A DNA stretch of 64,000 nt from Asterias amurensis (GCF_032118995.1 NC_092657.1:679891-743890); one strand, 5' to 3'; shown: positions 1-11,140, numbered from the stretch's first letter. Notes: generated by a model not told the origin, from the letters alone. Made by a program: numbers and translations.

Positions 1-245
1 TTGTTCTTTGGACTGATTTGGACAATTTTATTTTTTGGCAAATTTTTAAAAAATGGGCCTTTTTGAGACAGGATTGTTTGTTAAAAAAAAATGCAAGGGG
101 TTAAACTTGTACTTTTGACTGATTTTGGACAATTTTATTTTTCGGTCAATTTTTAAAAATGGGCCTTTTTGAGACAGGATTGTTTGTTAAGAAAACTGCG
201 AGGGGTTAAACTTGTTTTTTGACTGAGTTTGGACAATTTTTATCG
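1..245. repeat. Short direct repeat, about 108-bp unit
   Basis: A unit with TTTGGACAATTTTA, then ATGGGCC and GAGACAGGATTGTTTGTTA, occurs twice and starts a third time before stopping near 245. It may continue left of the window. No coding potential is seen. Confidence 0.7.
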
Positions 246-2283
246 GCCCATTCATTGCATACTGCTTGATACTGGTATTCAGTGGTTGTTTGCTTATCCT
301 GAAAATCACGTGGCAATTTTGTTGGTAATCCTGATTTTTATCAAGGAAGAAATTTCATGCTAAGCAAATTTGTGTGCTTACAGGCTTTATGAAATTGGGC
401 CCTGCATATACCCACCAGAAGGACCTTTAATGCAAAAACTAGCGTTGCAGGTTTTTTTCGGGTTTTTTTTGGGGGGGGGTAGATTTTCAGGTACAGTTTT
501 TTCCTACGTAACTTCATTTCAGAGGAAAATACAAAGAACAAAAATAGTTCTAGTAATATGAAAATAATAAGTAAGTGTCAAAGTAAAATTAAACAATATT
601 GTTTTATCCTTACCCATCCTGTATAATACCAGACCTTTAAATATAATTTAGGGCTATTAATTGGTTTTCAACTCCCCTCAAAAAATAAAAATAACAAAAG
701 CAAATGCTATCAATAACTTTTGCAAGTTTATCAAATCGGGGCCGCAGAAAAAAAATACTTCTGAGAACTGTTTTTGCGAAGAAAGAAAAACTCTTGTGAC
801 GGGACTCGTGTGAAGAACAAGGCCGACCAGGTCTGAACCCAATTGTTCTCGTAGCTATATTTAGACTGCTTTGACCGAACCGAACAATGTGAATGACGTC
901 ACTGATATGAGTCACTTTCTCAGCTCCCGTTAGATCCCTACTTCATATTGACATTATTACGAACTAAAATATTGATCAAGGGTCCAAAGTGACGCCGGAC
1001 TAATACAAACACATATTGCCGTGAGATAAAACTTACTGATAGTTGGAAATAAAGTGTCTATTACAATGGCGTTCTCAAACTTCCTTGGTAGCGGCGAGGA
1101 AAATGTATACTTCTAGGCCTACTATATACAGCGTCATTTTTCCCTCCACACAATATCAGAAATGCAGAAAACAAACCGGATATATTATTACGTCATTACT
1201 TCAAGTCTTGTAAAATTAGAAAAGGGACCAGTCTTACATCAATTCTTGCATTTTACGATCATAAAGCTCTGAACAATACTACATTATTCAAAGCAAAGTT
1301 AGATGTGTCAAAGTGTGAACTTTATGCAATTTTAAAGTTGACATTATTGTAAAGTAAGTTGATCGGAAAGATAATGATGGGTGGTGGTCCTCAATCCCCC
1401 AGCAGATGACAGAGAGCCAAAACTTACTACGGCTCATAGACAGGTTAAAATTGTAAAAATAAAATACCTACCCAAACATGCAGAAAGTACCATAACAAGT
1501 AGCATCAGCCGCAACGAAGAATCCATGGTGTTAGAGAATCACGTTCAAATATGTAGGAAAACTTCTTCCGCTTTCTAGTGTAGAAAAACAGCTGTGGCAG
1601 TTTCTATTTTGTGTAAAATTTGAAATTAGCCTTCGGGAAAAGACTCTGGTCTGGTTGAAACGTCAGGCCACTTCTATTTGAGTTCTATTTGCATTTATAC
1701 CGTAGGGCCTTTCGGTTGTGCCTGTTTACAATTCTCACAACTATAAAAAAAAATATCATGTATAGACCCATTCTACCTGCATAAATGGAAAGATATTTAT
1801 GCAGTAGCCTTGCGTCATGACTGAATAAACAGACACGTAATGAACCGTTAAAGTTAACTGCCATGAGATGAATATTCTATTGTGCAGTTCCTCTTTTGAA
1901 ACTCAAAAGTAACAAAGTTATGCTTCAGTGCCCATTCAGGCCGGTGAGCCTGATAGTCTTCTCTCAAGTAGTTCTAACTAGTCAGAATATTAGTCTTCCG
2001 GTCAAGACGTCATTGATTGTTAATCGATACGTTACAAAACTCGTAGAAGGCGTGACTCAATTGCTTGCATAGATCCCGGATGAGTGTGCGTCAGGGGTGC
2101 TCGATATGGGCATACGGGAATACCCCCCCCCCCCTCCCCCCCACCCCCCTCCAACTGCATTCATATGGGTGCTTATCGTATACACTCATGAGAGGTGGGT
2201 CAAACCATAGTTCTTACTCTATGGTCAAACTTTAGAACAAGAGGGAAACAATGTCAAAGTCCAGTCTTCTCACTTAATAATAA
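246..2283. other. Region without recognisable gene
   Basis: AT-rich sequence with only short open frames and no convincing splice-bounded exon. Around 1625-1690 a stretch ending in TTGAAACGTCAGGCCA resembles tails at 18530-18585 and 41515-41565, so it is probably the end of a dispersed retroelement family. A C-rich run lies near 2120-2150. Confidence 0.5.
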
Positions 2284-2320
2284 CTAGCGGGATGCCGCGC
2301 TTCGCGCGGCACCCCGCTAG
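2284..2320 (-). repeat. Terminal hairpin of the Helitron-like element
   Basis: A 37-bp near-perfect palindrome begins and ends with CTAG and has a CTTCG-type loop. It serves as the 3' structure of the minus-strand Helitron-like element. A degraded relative lies at 18018-18053. Confidence 0.7.
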
Positions 2321-5101
2321 GATATAAAAATCCTTTACACAAATATTTCGAAATGTGGGTGAGGGTGTTATACGCCTCTCTCAACATTTATGCATGGCGT
2401 CATAATTCTAACCCAAAATGAAGCTATTTCGCACGTCCACCACTACTTGCAGTGGCTGTACCCACCTCGTTTTGGGTTAGACAACGTACCTTATGCATCT
2501 AGAAACTATAAGGCTCCCCCGTGATCCTTATAGGGGTCTAATATGTTGGGCCTCCCTAACGTTACACGTTTTTCAAATCAGCGTTGATAGGTGAAACTGA
2601 CCGTTAGCCAGCAATAACTAAAGTTTCTTTTGTACTACACTACCAAAACTTTCTCCACACACTCAATATACATTCATAATGCTTGCATTTCCTTTTTAAA
2701 AAACATCGTCAAAAATGACATTTTTACGTCCCATGATACACAGCGTTGCTACAGCACTATAAGTAAAGCGAGTTTTTGGAACATGCTGTGTGCCATAAAT
2801 CTAATTTATCTACTGTTTTTTTTTTCGGGGGGGGGGGCGGGGGTGGTAAGAGCGTAGGCCTCTTTTTAGTTTATTCTCATCTGAATTGGTCTTGTAAACT
2901 TTCTGGTCAATAGGCTGCATGTATAACGGGAGCACTTAACGTGAACGTCAAAAAAGTGTTTTGCAGGCAGAGATGCCAAGTCCAGAGGCTAGCTATGTGT
3001 GAGATTTTTCAAAGCTCAACCCCCATCCCCCCGGAAAAAAAATTGCCAGTTTAAGAAGGCCTTTTTAAATCGCCGCCCAACCTTTTTTTTATTTTTATTT
3101 TTTTATAAATAAATAAAACAATGTGAAATTTAATTGTGGACAAAAAGTGTTTCAAAATGCATCAAAAGCCTCCTCAGAATAATTAAAACTCACTTGAGGT
3201 ACACAGGAGATGTTGATGGTTAATGTGGAGGTTCGATTGTGTCAGATTATATCCTTCCAAACTTGAAAAAAATAGACTAAAAATGATGTCCAAAATCAAT
3301 CGCTCACTTCTTCTGCCTGTTGTGTCTTCGCTAGTGGAGCGCATTTCAACGAATTTGCTAAAAGAATCGGAACAAACTTGTGCGCAATACGCGTTTTGCG
3401 CTCTGCCGAATTTGAGCTGAACCTACTGGATGAGCAAAAGCGTGCGCAATCTGCAAATTTGCGCTCTGTTTGAAAAATTTTGTTCAAAAAATGTCGTTAA
3501 TTTGTTTTCCCGATCTCGCCCCAATAATGGTTGATGTGCGTGTGAGCGTGAGACAGAGCCCAAATGCGTGAGTCTCACGCCTAATGCGTGAGAGTTGGCA
3601 GGTCTGGTTTTGTTTTATTGTCACTTTGGGCTTATTGCATCTCGCGAAATTTGAACGACAAACGACACAATTTCTGACCGCGTTCATGTTCACGCTGCTC
3701 TAGGAACAAACCTCCATACATCCCATATCTCTGGAACCCTATATCGTACAAACTAAATAAAAACGATAAACTCGTTCCCACTCCTTAATTTTCTCTAACT
3801 TATTTCACTTTCAGAAAGCATGTCAAGTCATGTTTAGGGTTTGTTACGTCCAGTTTGGGTCAATAGACAAACTCCTAAAAATGTACCCCATTCAGCCGCA
3901 CGAGGTCTCTTTTGTTAATCTCCATCAGTAACCAACCCGACGGGCCGATGGCTAAATTAATCTTCATAATGGATTTGGCAAAATGTACATTCTGAGACCT
4001 GACCGACACACTGCTCTAACCAAATTTGTGAATGGACTTATTCAAAAGGAAACTTAATGTCGTTTTGCTTAACAACTTTGACCAAATGCAAAGCAAAGTT
4101 CTTTTTTTACAGCTTCAAACCAGCCTTTGACGTGTGTGTATAAGTTTCACCATAGAGTAAGGAATGGTTTCACAATTCTACCGCCATGGTTAAACTCTGA
4201 AACTGCAACATTAAACCTCCATGAACAGACCGTATTCTAAAACGGTATTCATGTACGCATTTGAGTTTACTGGCAAAAGGTCCAAGGTCGCCACCCACTG
4301 TCAACCTAAAGTGGTCCCACGGCGACCTTCTTCACCAAGCAACAGGTGGCCTGTCTCAAACCAGACAACACACCACTCACAATACACTGACCAGAATGGC
4401 TCTTTGTGTAAGGCCCCCCCCCCCCCCCACCCCAAAATGTTTTTAATTGTATAGTTCCCTTAGACACCTTCCAACCTATAGCCGGCCCTACCCAATGTTT
4501 CCAAATTATTAAGCTTCCGTTTGATCCCATCCTTGTTCATCATGATAATTCTCATGCCGTTTGGAAGTGAATGCTTTTTTATAAATATTCTCCATTTAAT
4601 CTTTTCAACAAATGAGTCACCCGCAGAAGGATTTCTAGGAAGTCTGATAACAACGTCGACCAGTGGTTGACACATGGTCACCTGCGAAACATCAATCTAC
4701 GGTACTTAATCCATTCAATGCAAATTCGGTCAAATTCGTGAGATTGGTAGGGCGGATCGAATGGCGGGTGGGCGTTCAAGGGGCAATGAATGAACCAATC
4801 CGGAGCACCATCTGCGAAACACTGTCCAATGAGTCGCCTGTCAGAAAGATTTCTAGGAAGTCTGGTAACAACATCGACCAGTGGTTGACGCACGGTCCTT
4901 GCCCAAACTTCCTCCAATCACATGACTTGTAAGTGCGAGTTTGGATCCGGGTTTTGCAGACTTGCAACCCGACGTCTGAAACCACACAAACGTATTGAAT
5001 TCCACACAAACAACCGTGTTGGATTCCACAAGGATGCCATACCACTGGACCTTCTAATTTTCAATCCAAGATGGCGCAGGTTACGCTTTTAATAGTATAG
5101 A
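2284..5101 (-). mobile_element. Helitron-like non-autonomous element
   Basis: Read on the minus strand, the element starts with TCTATACTATTAAAAG at 5101 and ends with a GC-rich palindrome closing on CTAG at 2284. The base before TC is A and the base after CTAG is T, the A/T target signature of Helitrons. A second copy at 22048-23102 in opposite orientation shares the segments 2408-2960 and 4740-5100. The segment 2962-4650 is mostly missing from that copy and may be inserted. No Rep/helicase reading frame is visible, so the element is non-autonomous. A short internal duplication (ATTTCTAGGAAGTCTG) occurs near 4630 and 4850. Confidence 0.65.
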
Positions 5102-5103
5102 TA

Positions 5104-5215
5104 ACAGACCTGTGAGAATGTGAACTCAATTGGTCGTCGAAGTTGCGAGAGGTGAAGAACAAACAATGTCGCACAAGTTGTTATGTGTGCTTTCAGATGC
5201 CTGTGTGTGCTTTTA
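5104..5215 (-). repeat. Fragment of the TTAA-flanked fold-back family A
   Basis: The stretch with GTGAGAATGTGAACTCAATT and GGTCGTCGAAGTTGCGAG matches the middle of the family whose full copies lie at 11141-11579, 28539-28922 and 39735-40114. Only about 110 bp remain here, next to the Helitron-like 5' end. Confidence 0.6.
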
Positions 5216-5376
5216 TACCTATACATCAGCGGTCTTTCCATCATCCAGTCGTCAGTCAACCGTGCGCTGGTTCAACGGGCTTATACCATTTGTGATCCGG
5301 ATAGCCTCTTCCACCACTTCTCTACAGTGGAATGGATACAACGCCAAGCAAGTCAAGACAAGCAAGCCCCCCCCCC
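5216..5376 (+). mobile_element. Penelope-like element fragment
   Basis: This is a near copy of 12575-12735, the segment just after the reverse transcriptase core of the plus-strand Penelope-like element. It starts at ATACATCAGCGGTCTTTCC and ends at the AAGTCAAGACAAGCAAGCC stretch. It is truncated at both ends and directly abuts the first minisatellite. Confidence 0.7.
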
Positions 5377-5384
5377 CCCCCCAT

Positions 5385-7625
5385 TGTTAATCTTCAAAAA
5401 GAAAAAAGAAAAAAACAACCCTCTACCCTTTACCGTGTTTTAATCTTCAAAAAGAAAAAAGAAAAAACCAACCCTTTACCCATTACCGTATTTTAATCTT
5501 CAAAAACGAAAAAGGAAAAACAAACCCTTTACCCATTACCGTTTGTTAATCTTCAAAAAGAAAAAGGAAAAAAAAAACCCTTTACCCTTTACCGTGTTTC
5601 AATCTTCAAAAAGGAAAAAAAGAAAAAACAAACCCTCTACCCTTTACCGTTTGTTAATCTTCAAAAAGAAAAAGGAAAAAAAAAACCCTTTACCCTTTAC
5701 CGTGTTTTAATCTTCAAAAAGGAAAAAGGAAAAAACAAACCCTTTACCCATTACCGTATTTTAATCTTCAAAAAGAAAAAAGGAAAAATAAACCCTTTAC
5801 CCATTACCGTGTTTCAATCTTCAAACAAGAAACAGGAAAAAAAAACCTTTACCCATTACCATTTGTTAAACTTCAAAAAGGAAAAAGGAAAAACAAACCC
5901 TTTACCCATTACCATTTGTTAAACTTCAAAAAGGAAAAAGAAAAAACCAACCCTTTACCCATTACCGTTTTTTTATCTTCAAAAAGGAAAAAGGAAAAAC
6001 AAACCCTTTACCCATTACCGTATTTTAATCTTCAAAAAGGAAAAAGAAAAAACAGACCCTTTACCCATTACCGTTTGTTAATCTTCAAAAAGAAAAAGGA
6101 AAAAACAAACCCTTTACCCTTTACCGTGTTTCAATCTTCAAAAAGGAAAAACAAACCCTCTACCCTTTACCGTGTTTTAATCTTCAAAAAAGAAAAAGAA
6201 AAAACAAACCCTTTACCCATTACCGTTTGTTAATCTTCAAAAAGAAAAAGGAAAAAACAAACCCTTTACCCTTTACCGTGTTTCAATCTTCAAAAAGGAA
6301 AAACAAACCCTCTACCCTTTACCGTGTTTTAATCTTCAAAAAAGAAAAAGGAAAAACAAACCCTTTACCCATTACCGTTTTTTAATCTTCAAAAAGAAAA
6401 AAGGAAAAACAAACCCTTTACCCATTACCGTTTTTTAATCTTCAAAAAGAAAAAAGGAAAAACAAACCCTCTACCCTTTACCGTGTTTTAATCTTCAAAA
6501 AGGAAAAAGAAAAAACAAACCCTTTACCCATTACCGTTTTTTTATCTTCAAAAGGGAAAAAGGAAAAACAAACCCTCTACCCTTTACCGTGTTTTAATCT
6601 TCAAAAAGGAAAAAGAAAAAACAAACCCTTTACCCATTACCGTTTTTTTATCTTCAAAAGGGAAAAAGGAAAAACAAACCCTTTACCCATTACCGTGTTT
6701 TAATCTTCAAAAAGGAAAAAGAAAAAACCAACCCTCTACCCTTTACCGTATTTTAATCTTCGAAAAGAGAAAACGAAAAACAAACCCTTTACCCTTTACC
6801 CTTTTTTAATCTTCAAAAAGAAAAAAAGAAAAACAAACCCTTTACCCTTTACCCTTTTTTAATCTTCAAAAAGAAAAAAGAAAAACAAACCCTTTACCCA
6901 TTACCATTTTTTAATCTTCAAAAAGGAAAAAGAAAAAAACAAACCCTTTACCCATTACCATTTGTTAAACTTCAAAAAGGAAAAAGGAAAAACAAACCCT
7001 TTACCCATTACCGTTTTTTTATCTTCAAAAAGGAAAAAGGAAAAAGAAACCCTTTACCCATTACCGTGTTTTAATCTTCAAAAAGGAAAAAGAAAAAACA
7101 AACCCTTTACCCTTTACCGTGTTTTAATCTTCAAAAAGGAAAAAAAGAAAAAAACAAACCCTTTACCCATTACCCTTTTTTATCTTCAAAAAGGAAAAAC
7201 AAACCCTTTACCCATTACCGTTTGTTAATCTTCAAAACGCAAAAGGAAAAAACAAACCCTTTACCCTTTACCGTGTTTCAATCTTCAAAAAGGAAAAACA
7301 AACCCTCTACCCTTTACCGTGTTTTAATCTTCAAAAAGGAAAAAGAAAAAACCAACCCTTTACCCATTACCGTATTTTAATCTTCGAAAAGAGAAAACGA
7401 AAAACAAACCCTTTACCCTTTACCCTTTTTTAATCTTCAAAAAGAAAAAAAGAAAAACAAACCCTTTACCCATTACCATTTTTTAATCTTCAAAAAGGAA
7501 AAAGAAAAAAACAAACCCTTTACCCATTACCGTTTTTTTATCTTCAAAAAGGAAAAAGGAAAAACAAACCCTTTACCCATTACCGTGTTTTAATCTTCCA
7601 AAAGGAAAAAGGAAAAACAAACGCC
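5385..7625. repeat. Minisatellite array 1, about 50-60-bp unit
   Basis: About forty tandem copies of a unit made of TTTAATCTTCAAAAAGG, a purine-rich GAAAAA segment and ACAAACCCTTTACCCATTAC. Unit length varies through indels in the A/G tract and through two forms of the C-rich half (CATTACC or CTTTACC). The plus strand is strongly purine-rich in one half of each unit and pyrimidine-rich in the other. Long open frames inside it only translate the repeat. A second array of the same unit lies at 14513-16785. Confidence 0.95.
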
Positions 7626-8082
7626 GTAGCCCTTTACCTAATGCCTGTACACGATCACCGGTAGAGGGCTTCGTTTTTTCTTTTCCGTCCGTGTGGATTC
7701 CAAAACGGTAAGAGGAAAAAGGGTTTGCTTTTTCCTTTTTCCTTTTTAAAAATTTGAAAACTGAGATAGGAACGGGAATCGGTTCATTTTGGTTTCCTTA
7801 TAAAGATTTCGTAGGTGGCTAAGGGGGCAAAGTTCGTTTTCCTTGTTCTTTTTACATTTTAAAAAGGGAGTGGGGGCTCGCTCCGCCCTCTGAGAGGCAA
7901 CCACAGTTGAGAGTACACAGCGCCATCACGCGATCGTGCTGGAAGTGTGACTATTGATTTGTTTACGACCTGTCAAGCAACCGTGTTGAATTAAACCCCT
8001 TTCAGTTTAGAAATAGTGTCACGGTTTCGAATTCTGCTCCTATTTCTCCCAATGTTGGCAAAGGGGATAGGCTCTAAGGTTC

Positions 8083-8213
8083 GGATAACTTTCCGTATGG
8101 CGCCACCACTTTTTCACTCATTTTTACAAAAAGGGATATGTCAATCAGGTAAATTAGATACTATATTATTTTATTTCGAATGAAAAAGTGGTGGCGCCAT
8201 ACGGAAACTTTTC
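8083..8213. mobile_element. Fold-back element (GTGGTGGCGCC family)
   Basis: An inverted repeat has arms carrying TCCGTATGGCGCCACCACTT and its complement around an AT-rich centre. Three relatives lie at 9008-9123, 34146-34240 and 34262-34386. The equivalent site in the flank of array 2 has other sequence. Confidence 0.75.
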
Positions 8214-8593
8214 CCGCACGGGTAGCTTTCTACACATCAGGTGGCTTGACAACCCCTCGTCCGACCGGCCTCGATCGATGAACAGGCATTGCCCTACAAC
8301 AAGCATCGATGGACTAAAGTAAAGGGATCCAAGTAAAGTAAGTAAGTAAATTATACAGCAATGGCAATGTCACCTCTCTCACCGAATATGCCTCTCGAGC
8401 TATCATGGGTTGACTTGGGAGCACCCGTGGGCCTCGGAAGGTTGCCACCATTCATTATATTTATACTATCCAACTTTTTTATAATGACACTTTTACACAG
8501 TTACACTTTACAGTAACACTTCATCAGTGCAGCAGTGCTGAAATCTTATAAGTTTTACGTTTCGAGAGATATAACTTCCGCCATTTACATAGT

Positions 8594-8686
8594 TGCGATA
8601 ACGAAACCCTCCTGCCGACGGCGTAGCCGGAGAGTTACGAGTCACTTCAATCGATCGTTGGCAGGAGGGTTTTGTTATCGCAACTA
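8594..8686. mobile_element. Palindromic mini-element (GTTGCGATAAC family)
   Basis: The arms begin AGTTGCGATAAC and end GTTATCGCAACT, with the inner repeat CCCTCCTGCC. The corresponding place near 17690 in the array 2 flank lacks it, so it looks like an insertion after duplication. Confidence 0.65.
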
Positions 8687-8711
8687 CCATCATTTACAGT
8701 GCTAATGCATG

Positions 8712-8799
8712 AACGACATTGGTCTCGAGTGACGTCGTATGTTCATTCCCTTCGTCCGACGAATGGAATGAACATACGATGTCGCTCCAGATCAATGTC
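8712..8799. repeat. Imperfect palindrome
   Basis: ACGACATTGGTCTC at the left pairs with the complement of ATCAATGTCGT at the right. An inner stem built on CGTATGTTCATTCC surrounds a short CTTCGTCCGACG loop. Confidence 0.7.
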
Positions 8800-8801
8800 G
8801 T

Positions 8802-8857
8802 GAGTGACAATAAAATACCAACCGACGAACTTCGTCGGTTGGTATTTTATTGTCACT
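8802..8857. repeat. Perfect hairpin, about 27-bp arms
   Basis: AGTGACAATAAAATACCAAC, followed by CGACGAA, is mirrored exactly on the right side. The stem is essentially perfect with almost no loop. Confidence 0.8.
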
Positions 8858-8882
8858 TCAGATGCTAGTTTTAATTTGAGAC

Positions 8883-8947
8883 TAGTTGCGATAACGTAAC
8901 CCTCCTGCCGACGGCGCCATCGGCAGGAGGGTTACATTATCGCAACT
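8883..8947. mobile_element. 65-bp palindromic mini-element with 10-bp target duplication
   Basis: A near-perfect palindrome of the GTTGCGATAAC family flanked by the direct repeat AATTTGAGAC (8873-8882 and 8948-8957). A 9-10-bp duplication is typical of Mutator-like transposases, but with one clear example this assignment is an inference. Confidence 0.65.
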
Positions 8948-9007
8948 AATTTGAGACGTGCTAAATAAATTAATCTCATTCAATTAATATCATTATTAAA
9001 GTTAAAC

Positions 9008-9123
9008 GGATAACTTTCCATATGGTGTCACCACTTTTTCACTGATTTTTACAAAAAGGGATAGCCTATCTCATTGAGGTAAATTTCTCATCGAAAAGTG
9101 GTGGCGCCATACGGAAGCTTTTG
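9008..9123. mobile_element. Fold-back element (GTGGTGGCGCC family)
   Basis: A second copy of the family seen at 8083-8213, with arms GGATAACTTTCC and the complement of GGCGCCATACGGAAG. Confidence 0.7.
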
Positions 9124-9409
9124 CGATTAGAATCCGGAGATATCATAAGGCATGACGGTAAAACACCCAACCCACCTTGAAGCACAAACTCTTCGTAACA
9201 ATCTGTTTTTCCCCATTTTAGACCAGCAATGTTTGGTTTTAGGAGATAAGAAATCAATCTGTGTTTTCCTTGATGTAGACATAATATTGATTACATTTTT
9301 GTTTTATCAGAATTTATTACAGTTCTGCACTTTCTTTCTTGTTTGAACTCTTTTTTCATTGTCAACTAAAATATTTTATTTTTTCCCCATAGTGGCACAC
9401 CATAGAATC

Positions 9410-9611
9410 TCAAATAGCTACCACATCACGTGATCTATACTGAGTGACTGAAGAGAAATGAAACTCAATCAAGACAAGACGGTCTTCCTCCAAGACTAGT
9501 TGGTTACAGATGTCTGGATCATACTGTAGTTGGGCCGTTCCAACTGTAACACTCAAGTTGGGCGGGACAATTGTAAAGTTGGGATGAAACCTCATCACGG
9601 TCGTCTCAGGT
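9410..9611 (-). CDS. Candidate terminal exon, unknown product
   Basis: Read on the minus strand, a splice acceptor (TAGCTAGCAG) opens a 66-codon frame beginning PETTVMRFHPNF and ending RDVVAI before a stop, followed about 40 bases later by AATAAA. The composition looks coding (VPPNLSVTVG, QLVLEEDRLVLIEF). I do not recognise the family and found no upstream exon on this strand, so it could be a gene remnant or chance. Confidence 0.25.
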
Positions 9612-10167
9612 CTGCTAGCTAGAAAGTTAGTTGTTCAAGAAGTTCCATGGTTCTTCTGACAGAAATTGTAAATTGTAAGTAGGTCTATTAAATATTGTTA
9701 TGGCCAATTTGCAAAAGTAATTGGTGTAACTTATTCTGGTGTCATGGGTTTTCAGTAGGATAACAGGAAAATTGTTCACAATAAAAAACTAAATGTTTTT
9801 TAAAAATTCAATCATCTACAATTTGACTTGAACTTGAAGCATAATGTTTTTCGGAACCCCTTTGGATGAATGTCAATGTCTTTATGGCTAAAATAAGCAA
9901 TTCTTTATCTGAGCGATAACTCAAAACCAATTAGACTATATCAGCTGGGCATTTGTGTTCATCAATGAACAATTCTTGTTGTAAAAAGTGTGTTTTTGAT
10001 TCAGATTTCACGTCGAATTATGCTCTTATTCCAGTTTTGACAGACAATTATTTGTGATAGAGAAATGATGCATTTCAGAAGTCTCTTGTTCTTCAATATT
10101 GTTCTACTTTAATGAATTGCTGCTTCAAATGTAATAACCGTTGTATTTGTCTTGAATCTGTCCACAG
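9612..10167. other. Region without recognisable gene
   Basis: AT-rich sequence with no repeat family recognised and no exon supported. It would be the intron before the candidate exon at 10168. Confidence 0.4.
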
Positions 10168-10255
10168 ACCTGAAGATGAGAGTCAGTCTGTAGTCACACC
10201 AGATGGGTTTGTAGACAACTTGGCGCAAGCTGTTGATTTAATACTCGGGAACTGA
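10168..10255 (+). CDS. Candidate last exon, unknown product
   Basis: After a pyrimidine-rich acceptor (TCTGTCCACAG) a 28-residue frame reads PEDESQSVVTPDGF, then VDNLAQAVDLILGN, and stops. The acidic start and amphipathic end look like the C-terminus of a soluble protein, but I cannot name it. No upstream exon was found in the repeat-filled 10 kb to the left, so it may be the tail of a gene whose other exons are far away, or chance. Confidence 0.3.
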
Positions 10256-10319
10256 TTGACATGCTGATTGAGGTCTTGTGGTCTGACACCATGCAACCAG
10301 TCCTGGTACTCCACGGAGG

Positions 10320-10590
10320 CAACAAAGGCGATTGTCTCCATGGCCCTGGTCATTGCCTTGGTGCACTTGAAATGCTCCGATAGAAATTTACAATTTCCTC
10401 ATTGGGTTTTCTACATTAAGGAGAAAATGCCTACCAAAAACGAAGCATACAGGGCTGTGCAACCGTTCTACCCTAACACTCAGCCCCTACCCCCACCAGG
10501 GCTGGAAATTAACACTAGACCAGAGGCCGGTATTTTTAAAACCGGGCCATTGTCTTCTGGTGAAAGCTGGACTTTGATGCTGCATTCTGC
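10320..10590 (-). repeat. Dispersed GGGCACCAAGGCA repeat
   Basis: On the minus strand this matches 38215-38365: a GGCACCAAGGCAATG core, an AATTTCTA segment and a gcatttcaag motif. Related sequence recurs at 41060-41335, 45890-46290 and 56320-56480 and inside the 122-bp satellite. Confidence 0.6.
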
Positions 10591-11076
10591 TTAAAGGTAC
10601 TGGACACTATTGGTAATTACTCAAAATAGTTATAAACATAAAGCCTTAGTTGGTAACAAGTAATGGGGAGAGGTTGATAGTATAAAACATTGTGAGAAAC
10701 AGCTCCCTTTGAAGTAACGTAGTATTCAAAAAACAAAAGTAATTTTTAAGGAATTTTATTTTAAAACCTCAGAATTTGATTTTGAGAAATGGCTCCCTCT
10801 GAAGTAACGTAGTATTCGAAAAAGAAGTAATTTTCCAGGAATTTTATTTTAAGACCTTAGAATTTGATTTTGAGGTATTGAAATCAAGCATCCGAAAGCA
10901 CATAACTTCATGTGACAAGGTTGTTTTTTCCACATTATTATCTCGCAACTTCGACTACCAATTAAGCTCAAATTTTCACAGGTTTGTTATTTTATGCATA
11001 TTTTGAGATACCCCGAGTGAGAAGACTGGTCTTTGATAGTTAAAAATAACTAACACTTACCAATAAGGGTCCAATT
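10591..11076 (+). mobile_element. TTAA-flanked fold-back family A, degraded copy
   Basis: Starts TTAAAGGTACTGGACACTAT and carries the family's internal blocks (GGTTGATAGTATAAAACATT, CTCCCTCTGAAGTAACGTAG). The right end is eroded near CCAATAAGGGTCC. Confidence 0.75.
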
Positions 11077-11140
11077 TTAATTGTCAACAAGTGGAATCAT
11101 TTGAAACTTTTCAAGGTGATAAACTATTTTGGGTGTACAC

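Larger units (their letters stand above)
7626..8710. repeat. Flank shared with array 2
   Basis: This segment is closely similar to 16790-17705, from the GATCACCGGTAGAGGGCTTC motif through ATTTACAGTGCTAATGC. It contains TTTGCTTTTTCC stretches complementary in character to the minisatellite unit. This copy has two fold-back insertions (8083-8213 and 8594-8686) missing from the other copy. No gene is visible. Confidence 0.85.

Noticed and set aside
1381..1578. 65-residue plus-strand frame
   Set aside because: Short, no splice signals, no recognisable motif, AT-rich surroundings.
2120..2150. C-rich runs here and at 4410, 5367, 13384 and 22666 as functional quadruplex elements
   Set aside because: They are simple homopolymer runs in or next to repeats; nothing else supports a function.
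5385..7625. CRISPR-like regular repeats
   Set aside because: Whole units are repeated with no unique spacers, and the context is animal genome.
9152..9346. 64-residue plus-strand frame
   Set aside because: Hydrophobic, T-rich chance frame without splice or homology support.
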